A stretch of 64,000 bases of DNA from Bacteroidia bacterium (lineage in GTDB: Bacteria > Bacteroidota > Bacteroidia > Flavobacteriales > Flavobacteriaceae): positions 183,892 through 247,891 of the forward strand of contig JAUIFO010000004.1 of the NCBI GenBank assembly GCA_030430385.1, given 5' to 3'. Below are positions 18,177 to 25,745 of the stretch, piece by piece. A program made the translations under genes and the position numbers. Under the pieces are notes generated by a model. It had not been told where the DNA came from. It did no database searches and saw only the letters and a list, made by a program, of their open reading frames with translations. The stretch's first letter is position 1. Each line of letters begins with the position of its first letter.

Positions 18177-19094
18177 ATGAAAAACATATTTTGGTTATTT
18201 TGCATCTCTTTTTTACTCTTGAATTGTGATGATGGTGATGTTAAAAATGTAACATTAGATTTTGACGACACCTTTCGACAATGTGGTAATAACAGTTTGG
18301 TTCTTTATAAAATTAATACTAGTACTTCAGAAACGTTATCCATTCAACTAACCACTACCACTCTTGCTGAAATTTTAACCGTTGACGAAAACAACATCTA
18401 CGAAGAAACGTTTCCGTTAGGAAATACCAATGTGTTTAACTACAGGTCTTATGGCAGAACACCTTTAAATAATTTCTTTTGTAATGACATTCCGCCTTCA
18501 AACCTACAAATAGAAAGTGATGAAGTAAGTCTTGGTGGATCAGTGCTCATCAGCACATTACTTATTGAAGATGATAATGATGGAATTCCTGCAGAAGATG
18601 AAGACTTGAATGGCAATGGGAATTATGATGATGATGACACAGATATGGATGGCATACCGAATTATTTAGATGCAGACGATGATGGTGACAATGTGCTGAC
18701 GAGTAATGAAATTGATAACGACAATTTAGATGGCGATGATGATCCTCTGACGAACTTTTTAGATACTGATGGCGATGATATTCCAGATTACCTAGATCCA
18801 GACGACGATGGTGATGGTGTGTTAACACGTGATGAAGAAAATATTAATCAAGATCAAAATCCTGCAAATGATGTCACAGACCCTAATGTTGGTGCCGATT
18901 ATTTAAATGAAAATGTGGCAACAACAGTTCCAGCAACCGCATATAGAGCACATACTATTAGCCAAACTTATGTTGTTAGTGCTTTAGTGTCTAATATCAC
19001 ACTTCCATCTATTACGCAACAGACTTTGGATTTTGGAACCTTAGAAGATAGTCAAACAACTTCATCTAGATCTGTTACTCCAGAATTTAACTAA
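18177..19094 (+). CDS. Lipoprotein with calcium-binding aspartate repeats
   Basis: This 305-residue protein has a lipoprotein signal with LLLNC (Cys17) followed directly by Asp-Asp-Gly-Asp, which suggests surface export. The central third carries thrombospondin type 3-like repeats (DADDDGDNVLTSNEID, DPDDDGDGVLTRDEE), rich in DxDxDG loops that bind calcium. The N-terminal region contains conserved Cys residues, and the C-terminus is Ser/Thr-rich. It is probably a calcium-stabilised surface protein. It converges on the Smr gene with overlapping stops. Confidence 0.82.
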   Translation: MKNIFWLFCISFLLLNCDDGDVKNVTLDFDDTFRQCGNNSLVLYKINTSTSETLSIQLTTTTLAEILTVDENNIYEETFPLGNTNVFNYRSYGRTPLNNFFCNDIPPSNLQIESDEVSLGGSVLISTLLIEDDNDGIPAEDEDLNGNGNYDDDDTDMDGIPNYLDADDDGDNVLTSNEIDNDNLDGDDDPLTNFLDTDGDDIPDYLDPDDDGDGVLTRDEENINQDQNPANDVTDPNVGADYLNENVATTVPATAYRAHTISQTYVVSALVSNITLPSITQQTLDFGTLEDSQTTSSRSVTPEFN

Positions 19095-19642
19095 GGTTTG
19101 AGGTTTTGGTAGATATAAACTTCAGTAGCACCTAATCCGTATTTTTGAAGATCGGCTTCATAGAATTTTAGATTATCATAACGTCTGAAAAGGGTTTCTA
19201 ATTCCATTTTAAGAACACCTTCTCCAACACCATGAATGAACACTATTTTTTGAATACGCTTTCGCATGGCAAATTCCAATTGACGTTTCGCTGTATCCAA
19301 TTGCAACGACAGCATTTCGTAATTGGTCATTCTGTGCTCATTATCAGTTAATTTATGAATGTGTAAGTCAACTTCCATAGCAGGTTGATTTCGTTCTTTT
19401 GGTTTCTTCCTAACGGAAACTTTTTTAACCTCCTGCTCTTTTTGTTTGATAACTTTACTAAAATCGTCGTAATCAAACACATCAGAATTAATTCCTTTAG
19501 CTACTATCAATTCTGAAGGATGGAATTGTAAAACAAATCCGTCATTTGTTTCTACAGAAACCGAAGAGTTAGACACAGCAACAACCTTTCCCGTTATGGC
19601 TTCATCTACTACTGAAACAACATCATTTACTTTAAAGCTCAT
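19091..19642 (-). CDS. Smr domain protein with N-terminal DUF2027-like region
   Basis: This 183-residue protein has an N-terminal beta region (VNDVVSVVDEAITGKVV, about 1-60) and a C-terminal Smr domain: VDLHIHKL, KIVFIHGVGEGVLK and GLGATEVYIYQ. Smr domains act on DNA or RNA, with MutS2-type nuclease activity in some relatives. There is no MutS ATPase part, so it is a stand-alone Smr protein. Its ATG overlaps the stop of the upstream membrane-protein gene (ATGA), so the two are coupled. Confidence 0.88.
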   Translation of the reverse strand: MSFKVNDVVSVVDEAITGKVVAVSNSSVSVETNDGFVLQFHPSELIVAKGINSDVFDYDDFSKVIKQKEQEVKKVSVRKKPKERNQPAMEVDLHIHKLTDNEHRMTNYEMLSLQLDTAKRQLEFAMRKRIQKIVFIHGVGEGVLKMELETLFRRYDNLKFYEADLQKYGLGATEVYIYQNLKP

Positions 19643-19833
19643 CCTGCAGTTTCATCTGTATCATCATTTTGATCACGTTTACTCGGAATATGACGTGATA
19701 CTCTATAAATTCCCAACATTAAAATTACAATTCCTCCAATTAGAATGAATTGATTTTGCTGTTCATCTGCTTGTGCATAAATGGCTACAACTGCGCCAAT
19801 TAAAATCATTATATAGCTAATTGCTCTTGACAT
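19639..19833 (-). CDS. Small two-helix membrane protein
   Basis: This 64-residue protein has two predicted membrane helices (ISYIMILIGAVVAIYA and FILIGGIVILMLGIYRV) and a charged C-terminal tail. Family and role are not recognised. Its TGA overlaps the ATG of the Smr gene, which supports real translation of both. Confidence 0.75.
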   Translation of the reverse strand: MSRAISYIMILIGAVVAIYAQADEQQNQFILIGGIVILMLGIYRVSRHIPSKRDQNDDTDETAG

Positions 19834-19962
19834 TTTTCTACTTTTAATCGGTAAAAATTACTATTTATCGAATATACATTAGTTCACTGTAATAATCAAT
19901 GTCTATTATCTAATTTTATAACATTCCCTACATTAAACAATGATTGCAAATTTATAAGAACT

Positions 19963-21804
19963 ATGAAAAAGTTTTATCTTTTCGTGCTTGCTTTATGTAT
20001 GGTTAACATTTCTATTTCTCAAGCCGATTTATTTGTAAGCAGCGGCAGCTATGTTTATGTAGATGGCGATGGTTTTACAGATGGTTCTACTGCTGTAGCT
20101 CCAGTTTACGTGACAAATGATGTCGATTTAGATGCCAATGGCTTTATCTACCTAAGAGATGGTGCACAATTACTTCAAGGTAATAATGTTGGAAATTCAG
20201 GATTAGGACGTTTAAGCGTTTTTCAAAGCGGAACAGTTCACAACTGGGCTTACAACTATTGGTGTTCTCCTGTAGGCAATGTATTTCAAACTGATGGTAT
20301 TACGCCTTTAGACAATAGTACAAATAATCCGTTTAAAGCTTTTAATCAAATATTTGACTTTATAGGAGATCCAGATCCAGCATTAAATCCGATAACCAGT
20401 ACAGCTGCTATCTTTATTAATGGTTATGATGGTTCATCTTCTCCTTTACAAATCTCTAACCGATGGATATACACTTACGATCCTGGAACCGTTTACAGCG
20501 AATGGGATTATGTAGCCGAAACTGGAGACGTCTCTACAGGTTATGGGTTTACTATGAAAGGAACTAGTGGTTCTGGAAACAATCAATTATACGATTTTAG
20601 AGGAAAAGCTAATAATGGTACAATTACTACTGCTGTTCTTGGTGGTGAGCAAACTTTAGTAGGCAACCCTTACCCTTCAGCAATTGATGCTAGAGATTAT
20701 ATTTGGGATGCTACAAATACAACAGCGATCACTGGAACACTATATTTTTGGGAACAAGATCTAAGTGTCAATTCACATTACATTGCTGACTATGTTGGTG
20801 GTTACGCTACATACACAATTAATAATGCTGGAACTGTAGAAAGTTTTACACCTGCTACATTTAACACTCATAATCCAGATGGTACTGTAAATACGATTGG
20901 ACCATCTAGTACAAGTCTTAAATTTGTTCATAGATATATTCCTGTTGGACAAGGATTTATGATTGAAGGTGCTACAAATGGAAGTGCTCGAACTACAAAC
21001 GCGATGCGCATTTTTGTTAAAGAAGGTGCACAAAGCGAATTTTTCAGAACAACTGAAAACAACAATGTTTCTTATGATGAGTTTCTTTATAATGAAGATG
21101 GATTACAAATTATTCCTGATGACTTTAAACGCTTCAGATTAAACGTTGATTTTAATGAAACCTATACTAGACAATTACTGCACAACTTCCATCAATCAGC
21201 TACTGAAGGGTTTGACTATGGTTTAGAATCTAAAACCTCTTCAACATTGAGCTCTGATTGTCATTGGACGTTTGACAATGAAGCTTACATTACGCAAGCG
21301 CATGAGTTTGATATTGACTTAAGAATTCCTGTTGTCGTAAAAGTTTCGGAGCAACAACCACTTAGATTTAGAATTTTTGATGTTCAGAATTTTGGAGACC
21401 AACCTATTTACATTCATGATATTGAAAATGATTTATATGTAGATTTAAGATCTCAAGATTATGATTTAAACATCACACCTGGCGATTATTTGAATCGTTT
21501 TGAAATTACATTCACAACTGAAGAAGATACCTTAAGTGAATCTGCAGTTACGATATCAGATTTTCTAGTGTTTCAAAACAATATCAAAGAACAACTTGTT
21601 ATTAAGAATCCGAATAACCTAAACATTACTTCGGTGTCTTTATTTGATGTTTCTGGAAAAAGAATCTTAAATGATATTGACCTTGAAAACAAAGCGTCTT
21701 ATTATTATTCTACAAAATCTTTTAGTGATGGTGTTTATGTAACTGTTATAACATTAAAAGACAGTCAGACCGTTTCTAAAAAAGTTGTTATTAAAAACAA
21801 CTAG
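19963..21804 (+). CDS. Secreted protein with T9SS type A sorting domain
   Basis: This 613-residue protein has a signal peptide (LALCMVNISISQ) and a long beta-rich body with repeated YxD/GNPYPS elements. The C-terminal domain is typical of type IX secretion cargo: LVFQNNIKEQLVIKNPN, VSLFDVSGKRI, DGVYVTVI and a basic end KKVVIKNN. It should be exported by the T9SS and either released or anchored on the surface. No catalytic motif is visible in the body, so the function is unknown. Confidence 0.85.
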   Translation: MKKFYLFVLALCMVNISISQADLFVSSGSYVYVDGDGFTDGSTAVAPVYVTNDVDLDANGFIYLRDGAQLLQGNNVGNSGLGRLSVFQSGTVHNWAYNYWCSPVGNVFQTDGITPLDNSTNNPFKAFNQIFDFIGDPDPALNPITSTAAIFINGYDGSSSPLQISNRWIYTYDPGTVYSEWDYVAETGDVSTGYGFTMKGTSGSGNNQLYDFRGKANNGTITTAVLGGEQTLVGNPYPSAIDARDYIWDATNTTAITGTLYFWEQDLSVNSHYIADYVGGYATYTINNAGTVESFTPATFNTHNPDGTVNTIGPSSTSLKFVHRYIPVGQGFMIEGATNGSARTTNAMRIFVKEGAQSEFFRTTENNNVSYDEFLYNEDGLQIIPDDFKRFRLNVDFNETYTRQLLHNFHQSATEGFDYGLESKTSSTLSSDCHWTFDNEAYITQAHEFDIDLRIPVVVKVSEQQPLRFRIFDVQNFGDQPIYIHDIENDLYVDLRSQDYDLNITPGDYLNRFEITFTTEEDTLSESAVTISDFLVFQNNIKEQLVIKNPNNLNITSVSLFDVSGKRILNDIDLENKASYYYSTKSFSDGVYVTVITLKDSQTVSKKVVIKNN

Positions 21805-21833
21805 CGTATAATTTAACTTCAGTTTGCTTTTGC

Positions 21834-21841
21834 TATTTTTG
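21834..21841 (+). promoter_or_regulatory. -7 promoter box of DUF2752 gene
   Basis: TATTTTTG matches TAnnTTTG exactly and ends 24 nt before the ATG at 21865. Confidence 0.45.
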
Positions 21842-21864
21842 TTTTAGACTAATAGTAATTGCTT

Positions 21865-22152
21865 ATGATCGCTCCTGAAGAGTACATGCTTCCGTGTTTA
21901 AACAAAAAACTACTCGGTATAGAATGTATGGGTTGTGGTTTACAGCGTTCCGTTGTACTTGTATTTCAAGGAGATTTTGTTGCTGCTTTTCATATGTATC
22001 CTGCGGTTTACACACTCATTTTACTTTTCGGATTCATTATTTTGAATTACTTTAAAAATTTTAAATTTGCTAGTAAGATTATATTATCTTTAGCTATTAT
22101 CAATGTGATTATCATCATTGGAAGTTTTATATTGAAAACATTTATTAACTAA
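21865..22152 (+). CDS. DUF2752 membrane protein
   Basis: This 95-residue protein has the DUF2752 hallmark, a cysteine motif (GIECMGCGLQRS) after MLPCLNKKL, followed by two membrane helices. The family has no established role. A TTG six bases upstream is in frame but the ATG at 21865 gives the natural MIAPEEYML start. The CCC-motif protein gene follows after 14 bp, and this pair is common in flavobacteria. Confidence 0.85.
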   Translation: MIAPEEYMLPCLNKKLLGIECMGCGLQRSVVLVFQGDFVAAFHMYPAVYTLILLFGFIILNYFKNFKFASKIILSLAIINVIIIIGSFILKTFIN

Positions 22153-22166
22153 CTAACTTTATTTAT

Positions 22167-22514
22167 ATGGAACAATTACAACAAAAGTTACCTAATGCAA
22201 CTTTAGCGTTGGTTTTAGGGATCATTTCATTTTTAGCATGTTGCTGTAGTATGGGAATTGGAGGCTTTATTTTTTCTGGTGTTGCCTTATTTCTAGTGAA
22301 AAAAGATTTAAGTCTTTATGCTGAAAACCCAAGCTTATACTCTAATTATAGTCAAGTAAATACAGCAAAAATAATTGCTATTATTGGATTAATCCTTGCG
22401 GCTTTATCATTGCTTTGGAGCATCTATAGTATCTGGTCTATGGGAGGATGGGATGCCTATATGGAAAATGTTCAAAAAATGATGGAAGAGTTTCAAAATG
22501 CACAATCGCAATAA
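22167..22514 (+). CDS. CCC-motif membrane protein
   Basis: This 115-residue protein has two membrane regions. The first contains the Cys-Cys-Cys triplet (FLACCCSMGIGGFIF) that names this Bacteroidota family, and the second is IIAIIGLILAALSLLWSI. The tail is Met/Gln-rich and acidic. The function is unknown. It sits 14 bp downstream of the DUF2752 gene and is followed by a bidirectional terminator. Confidence 0.85.
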   Translation: MEQLQQKLPNATLALVLGIISFLACCCSMGIGGFIFSGVALFLVKKDLSLYAENPSLYSNYSQVNTAKIIAIIGLILAALSLLWSIYSIWSMGGWDAYMENVQKMMEEFQNAQSQ

Positions 22515-22530
22515 ATATTAACTCACAATA

Positions 22531-22581
22531 AAAAAAGCGACCATACTTCGACAAGCTCAGTAACCAATGGTCGCTTTTTTT
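22531..22581 (+). terminator. Bidirectional terminator with REP-like loop
   Basis: A perfect 14-bp stem (22531-22544 with 22567-22580) starts in an A-run and ends in a T-run, so it serves both the CCC-motif gene and convergent rocD. The unusually long 22-nt loop contains CTTCGACAAGCTCAG, which resembles a dispersed flavobacterial repeat. Confidence 0.9.
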
Positions 22582-22600
22582 ATACACAGTGTTTAAAACC

Positions 22601-23881
22601 TTATATTTCAAAAGCCTTTAAGGTTGTTGTAATTATTGAAACACAATCTAGTAATTGTTCTTTATTCATCACTAAAGGAGGAGCAAAACGAATAATATTA
22701 CCATGCGTTGGTTTAGCAAGTAATCCATGATCTCTTAAGGCTAAACATATATTCCAAGCTGTATCACTTTCTTCATCATCATTGATAACAATGGCATTTA
22801 AAAGACCTTTTCCTCTAACCAACTTTACAATTGAACTGCGCTCGATATAACGATTCATTTCACTTCTAAACAATTCACCAAGCTCGTAAGCATTCTCTGC
22901 TAGGCGTTCATCTCTAACGACTTCAAGTGCAGCGATAGCTACAGCAGCAGCAATAGGATTTCCACCAAAAGTACTACCATGGTTTCCTGGTTTGATGACA
23001 TTCATTATTGGATCATTAGCCAATACAGCACTTACTGGATAAGCACCTCCTGATAATGCCTTTCCTAATATCAATAGATCTGGTTTTACTTCTGGAGTTC
23101 CAGAACAATTTTTATTACTACAACTACAATTTCCACAGGTAGCTAACAAACGACCTGTTCTTGCAATACCTGTCTGAACTTCATCTGCAATAAACAATAC
23201 ATTATACTGTTCGCAAAGTGCTTTAGCTTTAGACAAATAGTTCTCACTTGGTACATAAACACCAGCCTCACCTTGAATGGGTTCAACTAAAAAACCAGCA
23301 ACATTTTTATTGGCTTTTAAAGCGTCTTCTAAAGCTTGAAGGTTATCATATTCTATTTTGATGAATCCCTCAGTGTAAGGTCCAAAATTTTGTCTAGCAA
23401 CAGGATCATTACTAAATGAAATAATTGTTGTTGTTCTCCCATGAAAATTGTTTTCACAAACAATAATTTCTGCGTCGTTCTCTGGAATACCTTTAACTTC
23501 ATAAGCCCATTTACGACAAATCTTTAAAGCAGTCTCAACAGCTTCTGCTCCAGTATTCATTGGCAGTAACTTGTCGAAATTAAAATATTCTGAAGCGAAT
23601 TTTTCATACTTACCAAGCATGTCATTATAAAATGCTCTTGAAGTTAATGTAAGTGTCTGCGCTTGTTGCGTCATTGCATTGACAATTTTCGGATGACAAT
23701 GTCCTTGATTCACAGCAGAATAAGCCGATAGGAAGTCGTAGTATTTCTTACCTTCCACATCCCAAACATACACACCTTCTCCTCTATGTAATACAACAGG
23801 TAGCGGATGGTAATTGTGTGCACCATACTTGTTTTCTAAATCGATCGCTTGTTGCGATGTTAATTGGTCTAAAACAGCCAT
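22601..23881 (-). CDS. rocD: Ornithine aminotransferase
   Basis: This enzyme transfers the delta-amino group of ornithine to 2-oxoglutarate, linking arginine and proline metabolism. From the ATG at 23881 it has 426 residues, with class III aminotransferase motifs NTGAEAVETALK (109-120), ENNFHGRT (143-150), IADEVQTG (231-238) and the PLP lysine in LGKALSGG (Lys274). Between ARTGRLLAT and VKPD it carries an extra loop with four cysteines (Cys249, 252, 254, 259; CGNCSCSNKNC). The frame is open to 23953, but that extension enters a palindromic repeat and is rejected. Confidence 0.93.
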   Translation of the reverse strand: MAVLDQLTSQQAIDLENKYGAHNYHPLPVVLHRGEGVYVWDVEGKKYYDFLSAYSAVNQGHCHPKIVNAMTQQAQTLTLTSRAFYNDMLGKYEKFASEYFNFDKLLPMNTGAEAVETALKICRKWAYEVKGIPENDAEIIVCENNFHGRTTTIISFSNDPVARQNFGPYTEGFIKIEYDNLQALEDALKANKNVAGFLVEPIQGEAGVYVPSENYLSKAKALCEQYNVLFIADEVQTGIARTGRLLATCGNCSCSNKNCSGTPEVKPDLLILGKALSGGAYPVSAVLANDPIMNVIKPGNHGSTFGGNPIAAAVAIAALEVVRDERLAENAYELGELFRSEMNRYIERSSIVKLVRGKGLLNAIVINDDEESDTAWNICLALRDHGLLAKPTHGNIIRFAPPLVMNKEQLLDCVSIITTTLKAFEI

Positions 23882-23920
23882 TTTAATAAAGTTTTTAAAA
23901 GTTTTTGAGGCGACTAAAAA

Positions 23921-24015
23921 GATGTTATTCTGAATGTTAATGAAGCATCTCAATACAAAAGAATACTATTCAATATGAAATGAGATTTTTCGACTGCGCT
24001 CAAAATGACAACATC
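23921..24015. repeat. Palindromic dispersed-repeat-like element
   Basis: This imperfect 95-bp palindrome is centred near 23966. Outer ends are GATGTTATTCTGA (23921-23933) and its inverted counterpart at 24000-24015. Inner arms are ATCTCA (23947-23952) and TGAGAT (23981-23986), and the core GAATACTATTC is itself palindromic. CGACTGCGCTCAAAATGAC on one arm resembles a repeat frequent between flavobacterial genes. It would form a long hairpin and may be a MITE. I see no gene in the rest of the 23882-24184 gap. Confidence 0.55.
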
Positions 24016-24184
24016 ACTTTAAAGATTACCTCGTCTAAAATAACCATTCCTTCATCACCTTTATTCTTTCAAAGACTTAGCAAACCATGTTTTGAAGTTA
24101 TGGCGAAGCCTAGAAAAAGCAGCGTGGGAGAGAAATCATCCCTAGAGCTTGCAAATTAATAAATATTAGCTGTTTCTTAAAATC

Positions 24185-24571
24185 TTAAGATGAGATTTTT
24201 CCCGAAAGTGAAGACACTTGAAGTTCTAATCGCTTTATCTCTCTTAGTAATGCGTTTTTATCCATTTGCAGCCAAGAATATAACTTTAGCATACTAGAAC
24301 CAAACAAAGTCACCATTCCTAAGGCACTCCATTTAATGAGCTCATGAGTTGTTTCAACTTTAAAAAATTGAATGGCACAGTATACAAAGCATCCAAAAAA
24401 GACCAACTGAACAATACTCATCACTATTATGATCCAGCTATTCTTTCCTCTAAATATACCTGAAATCATTTGCCATAGGTTTTGCTCCTCTAAGGACTCA
24501 TAGAATTTAGTTTCTTCTGCAGTGAGTGTCTCTTTTATTAACTCGTCAATGTCTTCCATATTAGTTTTCAT
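24185..24571 (-). CDS. DUF6768 membrane protein
   Basis: This protein of about 128 residues begins with an acidic IDELIKETLTAEETKFYESLEEQ segment, followed by two membrane helices and a short basic/coiled tail (LLREIKRLELQVSSL), the DUF6768 layout. It follows an ECF sigma-factor gene; the ATG at 24571 overlaps it by 11 bp. A second ATG at 24559 lies just after the sigma stop and is an equally good start. Position and topology suggest it modulates the sigma factor, perhaps as an anti-sigma factor, but this is inference. Confidence 0.82.
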   Translation of the reverse strand: MKTNMEDIDELIKETLTAEETKFYESLEEQNLWQMISGIFRGKNSWIIIVMSIVQLVFFGCFVYCAIQFFKVETTHELIKWSALGMVTLFGSSMLKLYSWLQMDKNALLREIKRLELQVSSLSGKISS

Positions 24572-25112
24572 AATCTTTTGTATTTAATGTTTTTTTTAAT
24601 GTTTCTCTTGCGTGGAATAGTCGTGATTTTACGGTTCCGACTGATATTTGCATCAGTTTACTGATTTCTTTTATTGAATACGCTTCAGTGTAAAATAATC
24701 TTAAAACGATTTGTTGATGCTCAGGCAATTGCTGTATTGCATTGAGCAAACGTGATTTTAAAAGTATTCTGTCAGATTGGTCTTCGTCATCACTTAAAAA
24801 CTCCTGTTCAATATGCTTTGAACTTAAATGTGTTTTTTGTTTATGTCTTAGTGCATCAATAGACTTAGTATATACAATTCTTAAAGCCCAACTCTTAAAC
24901 CGATTTGAATGTTCTAGGTTATGAATATTGTTCATTATGGTTTTCCAACTTTCCTGAGCAATATCCTTAGCTAGATCTTTATCTTTTACCAACCAAAATG
25001 CTTTCTCACAAAACTTCAAATGCCAGCGTTTGACCAACTTAGCCATAGCAGATTGGTCTCCTAATTTATAGGCATTGACCAAACTAGAATCGATATGAGT
25101 ATCCTTTTCCAA
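24561..25112 (-). CDS. ECF-type RNA polymerase sigma factor
   Basis: This 183-residue protein has sigma region 2 (LVKDKDLAKDIAQESWKTIMNNIHNL, FKSWALRIVYTKSIDALR) and region 4 (LLNAIQQLPEHQQIVLRLFY, SIKEISKLMQISVGTVKSRLFHAR). An in-frame TAA directly precedes the TTG at 25112. The next ATG would remove the conserved first helix, so TTG is the likely start. It lies between an SRPBCC gene 12 bp upstream and DUF6768 downstream. The regulon is unknown. Confidence 0.92.
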   Translation of the reverse strand: MEKDTHIDSSLVNAYKLGDQSAMAKLVKRWHLKFCEKAFWLVKDKDLAKDIAQESWKTIMNNIHNLEHSNRFKSWALRIVYTKSIDALRHKQKTHLSSKHIEQEFLSDDEDQSDRILLKSRLLNAIQQLPEHQQIVLRLFYTEAYSIKEISKLMQISVGTVKSRLFHARETLKKTLNTKDYEN

Positions 25113-25124
25113 TTACTAGTTAGA

Positions 25125-25622
25125 TTAACTCTTAATCCATTTTAAATTATAGAACGTTCTCAGACAAATAACCCAAAAACTATAAGATGTCTTTTTATGG
25201 TCTTCTGAAAAATGGTTTTCAATATTATCTAAAGCATCTTCAATTAGCGCATCGTGCAACCATCTCACAAAACACATCCAGCTCAAGCTAGCTCTAAAAG
25301 AGGTTGTCATTGTGATTTTGTGGCTTATTTCAGATTGTTGGTCTGATAGACGTTTTAGTTTAAATTCGTGTGTACCATCAAACCCTCTTGGCTTCGTAAA
25401 CTTAAAAACACAATGTTCGTCTGGAGTATTTTTAATAATCGTATATCGAATTAGACCATGTCCTCCTCTACTACCAACTTTAAATCCATCCTTAAAGCGC
25501 ATTGCAGGCCAATATTTAGAAGGCCAAACTTGATCGTGAGCTGTACTCAAAGTTTTAAGTAATTCAGACACTTTAGATTTAGGCTGATCAATAATTCGCT
25601 TATGGATATTTATCACTCTCAC
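25125..25622 (-). CDS. SRPBCC-fold protein
   Basis: This 165-residue protein has the START/SRPBCC pattern: a first strand VINIHKRIIDQP, then WPAMRFKDGF, GGHGLIRYTI, FKFTKPRGFDGTHEFKL and a long C-terminal helix WLHDALIEDALDNIENHF. Such folds bind small hydrophobic ligands; none can be named here. No ATG exists between the upstream in-frame stop and the first strand, so translation starts at GTG 25622 (or GTG 25616). It heads the operon with the sigma factor and DUF6768. Confidence 0.78.
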   Translation of the reverse strand: MRVINIHKRIIDQPKSKVSELLKTLSTAHDQVWPSKYWPAMRFKDGFKVGSRGGHGLIRYTIIKNTPDEHCVFKFTKPRGFDGTHEFKLKRLSDQQSEISHKITMTTSFRASLSWMCFVRWLHDALIEDALDNIENHFSEDHKKTSYSFWVICLRTFYNLKWIKS

Positions 25623-25716
25623 ACTATATAGACGATGATAGATCTAAAAGGTTCACTTTTTTATAAAAATAATAACTATTGCATAAGATTTTATCAGTTG
25701 AACTCATAACTTTTTC

Positions 25717-25724
25717 TAATTTTG
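25717..25724 (+). promoter_or_regulatory. -7 promoter box of rlmD operon
   Basis: TAATTTTG matches TAnnTTTG and ends 22 nt before the ATG at 25746, with TTG at 25698-25700 as a possible -33 element. It rules out the TTG start at 25722. Confidence 0.6.
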
Positions 25725-25745
25725 CACACATTGAAATACGACATC

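Noticed and set aside
18562..18828. Minus-strand open frame very rich in histidine
   Set aside because: It is the antisense of the Asp-rich calcium repeats (GAT/GAC reads as ATC/GTC or CAT/CAC in other frames), so the His-rich protein is an artefact.
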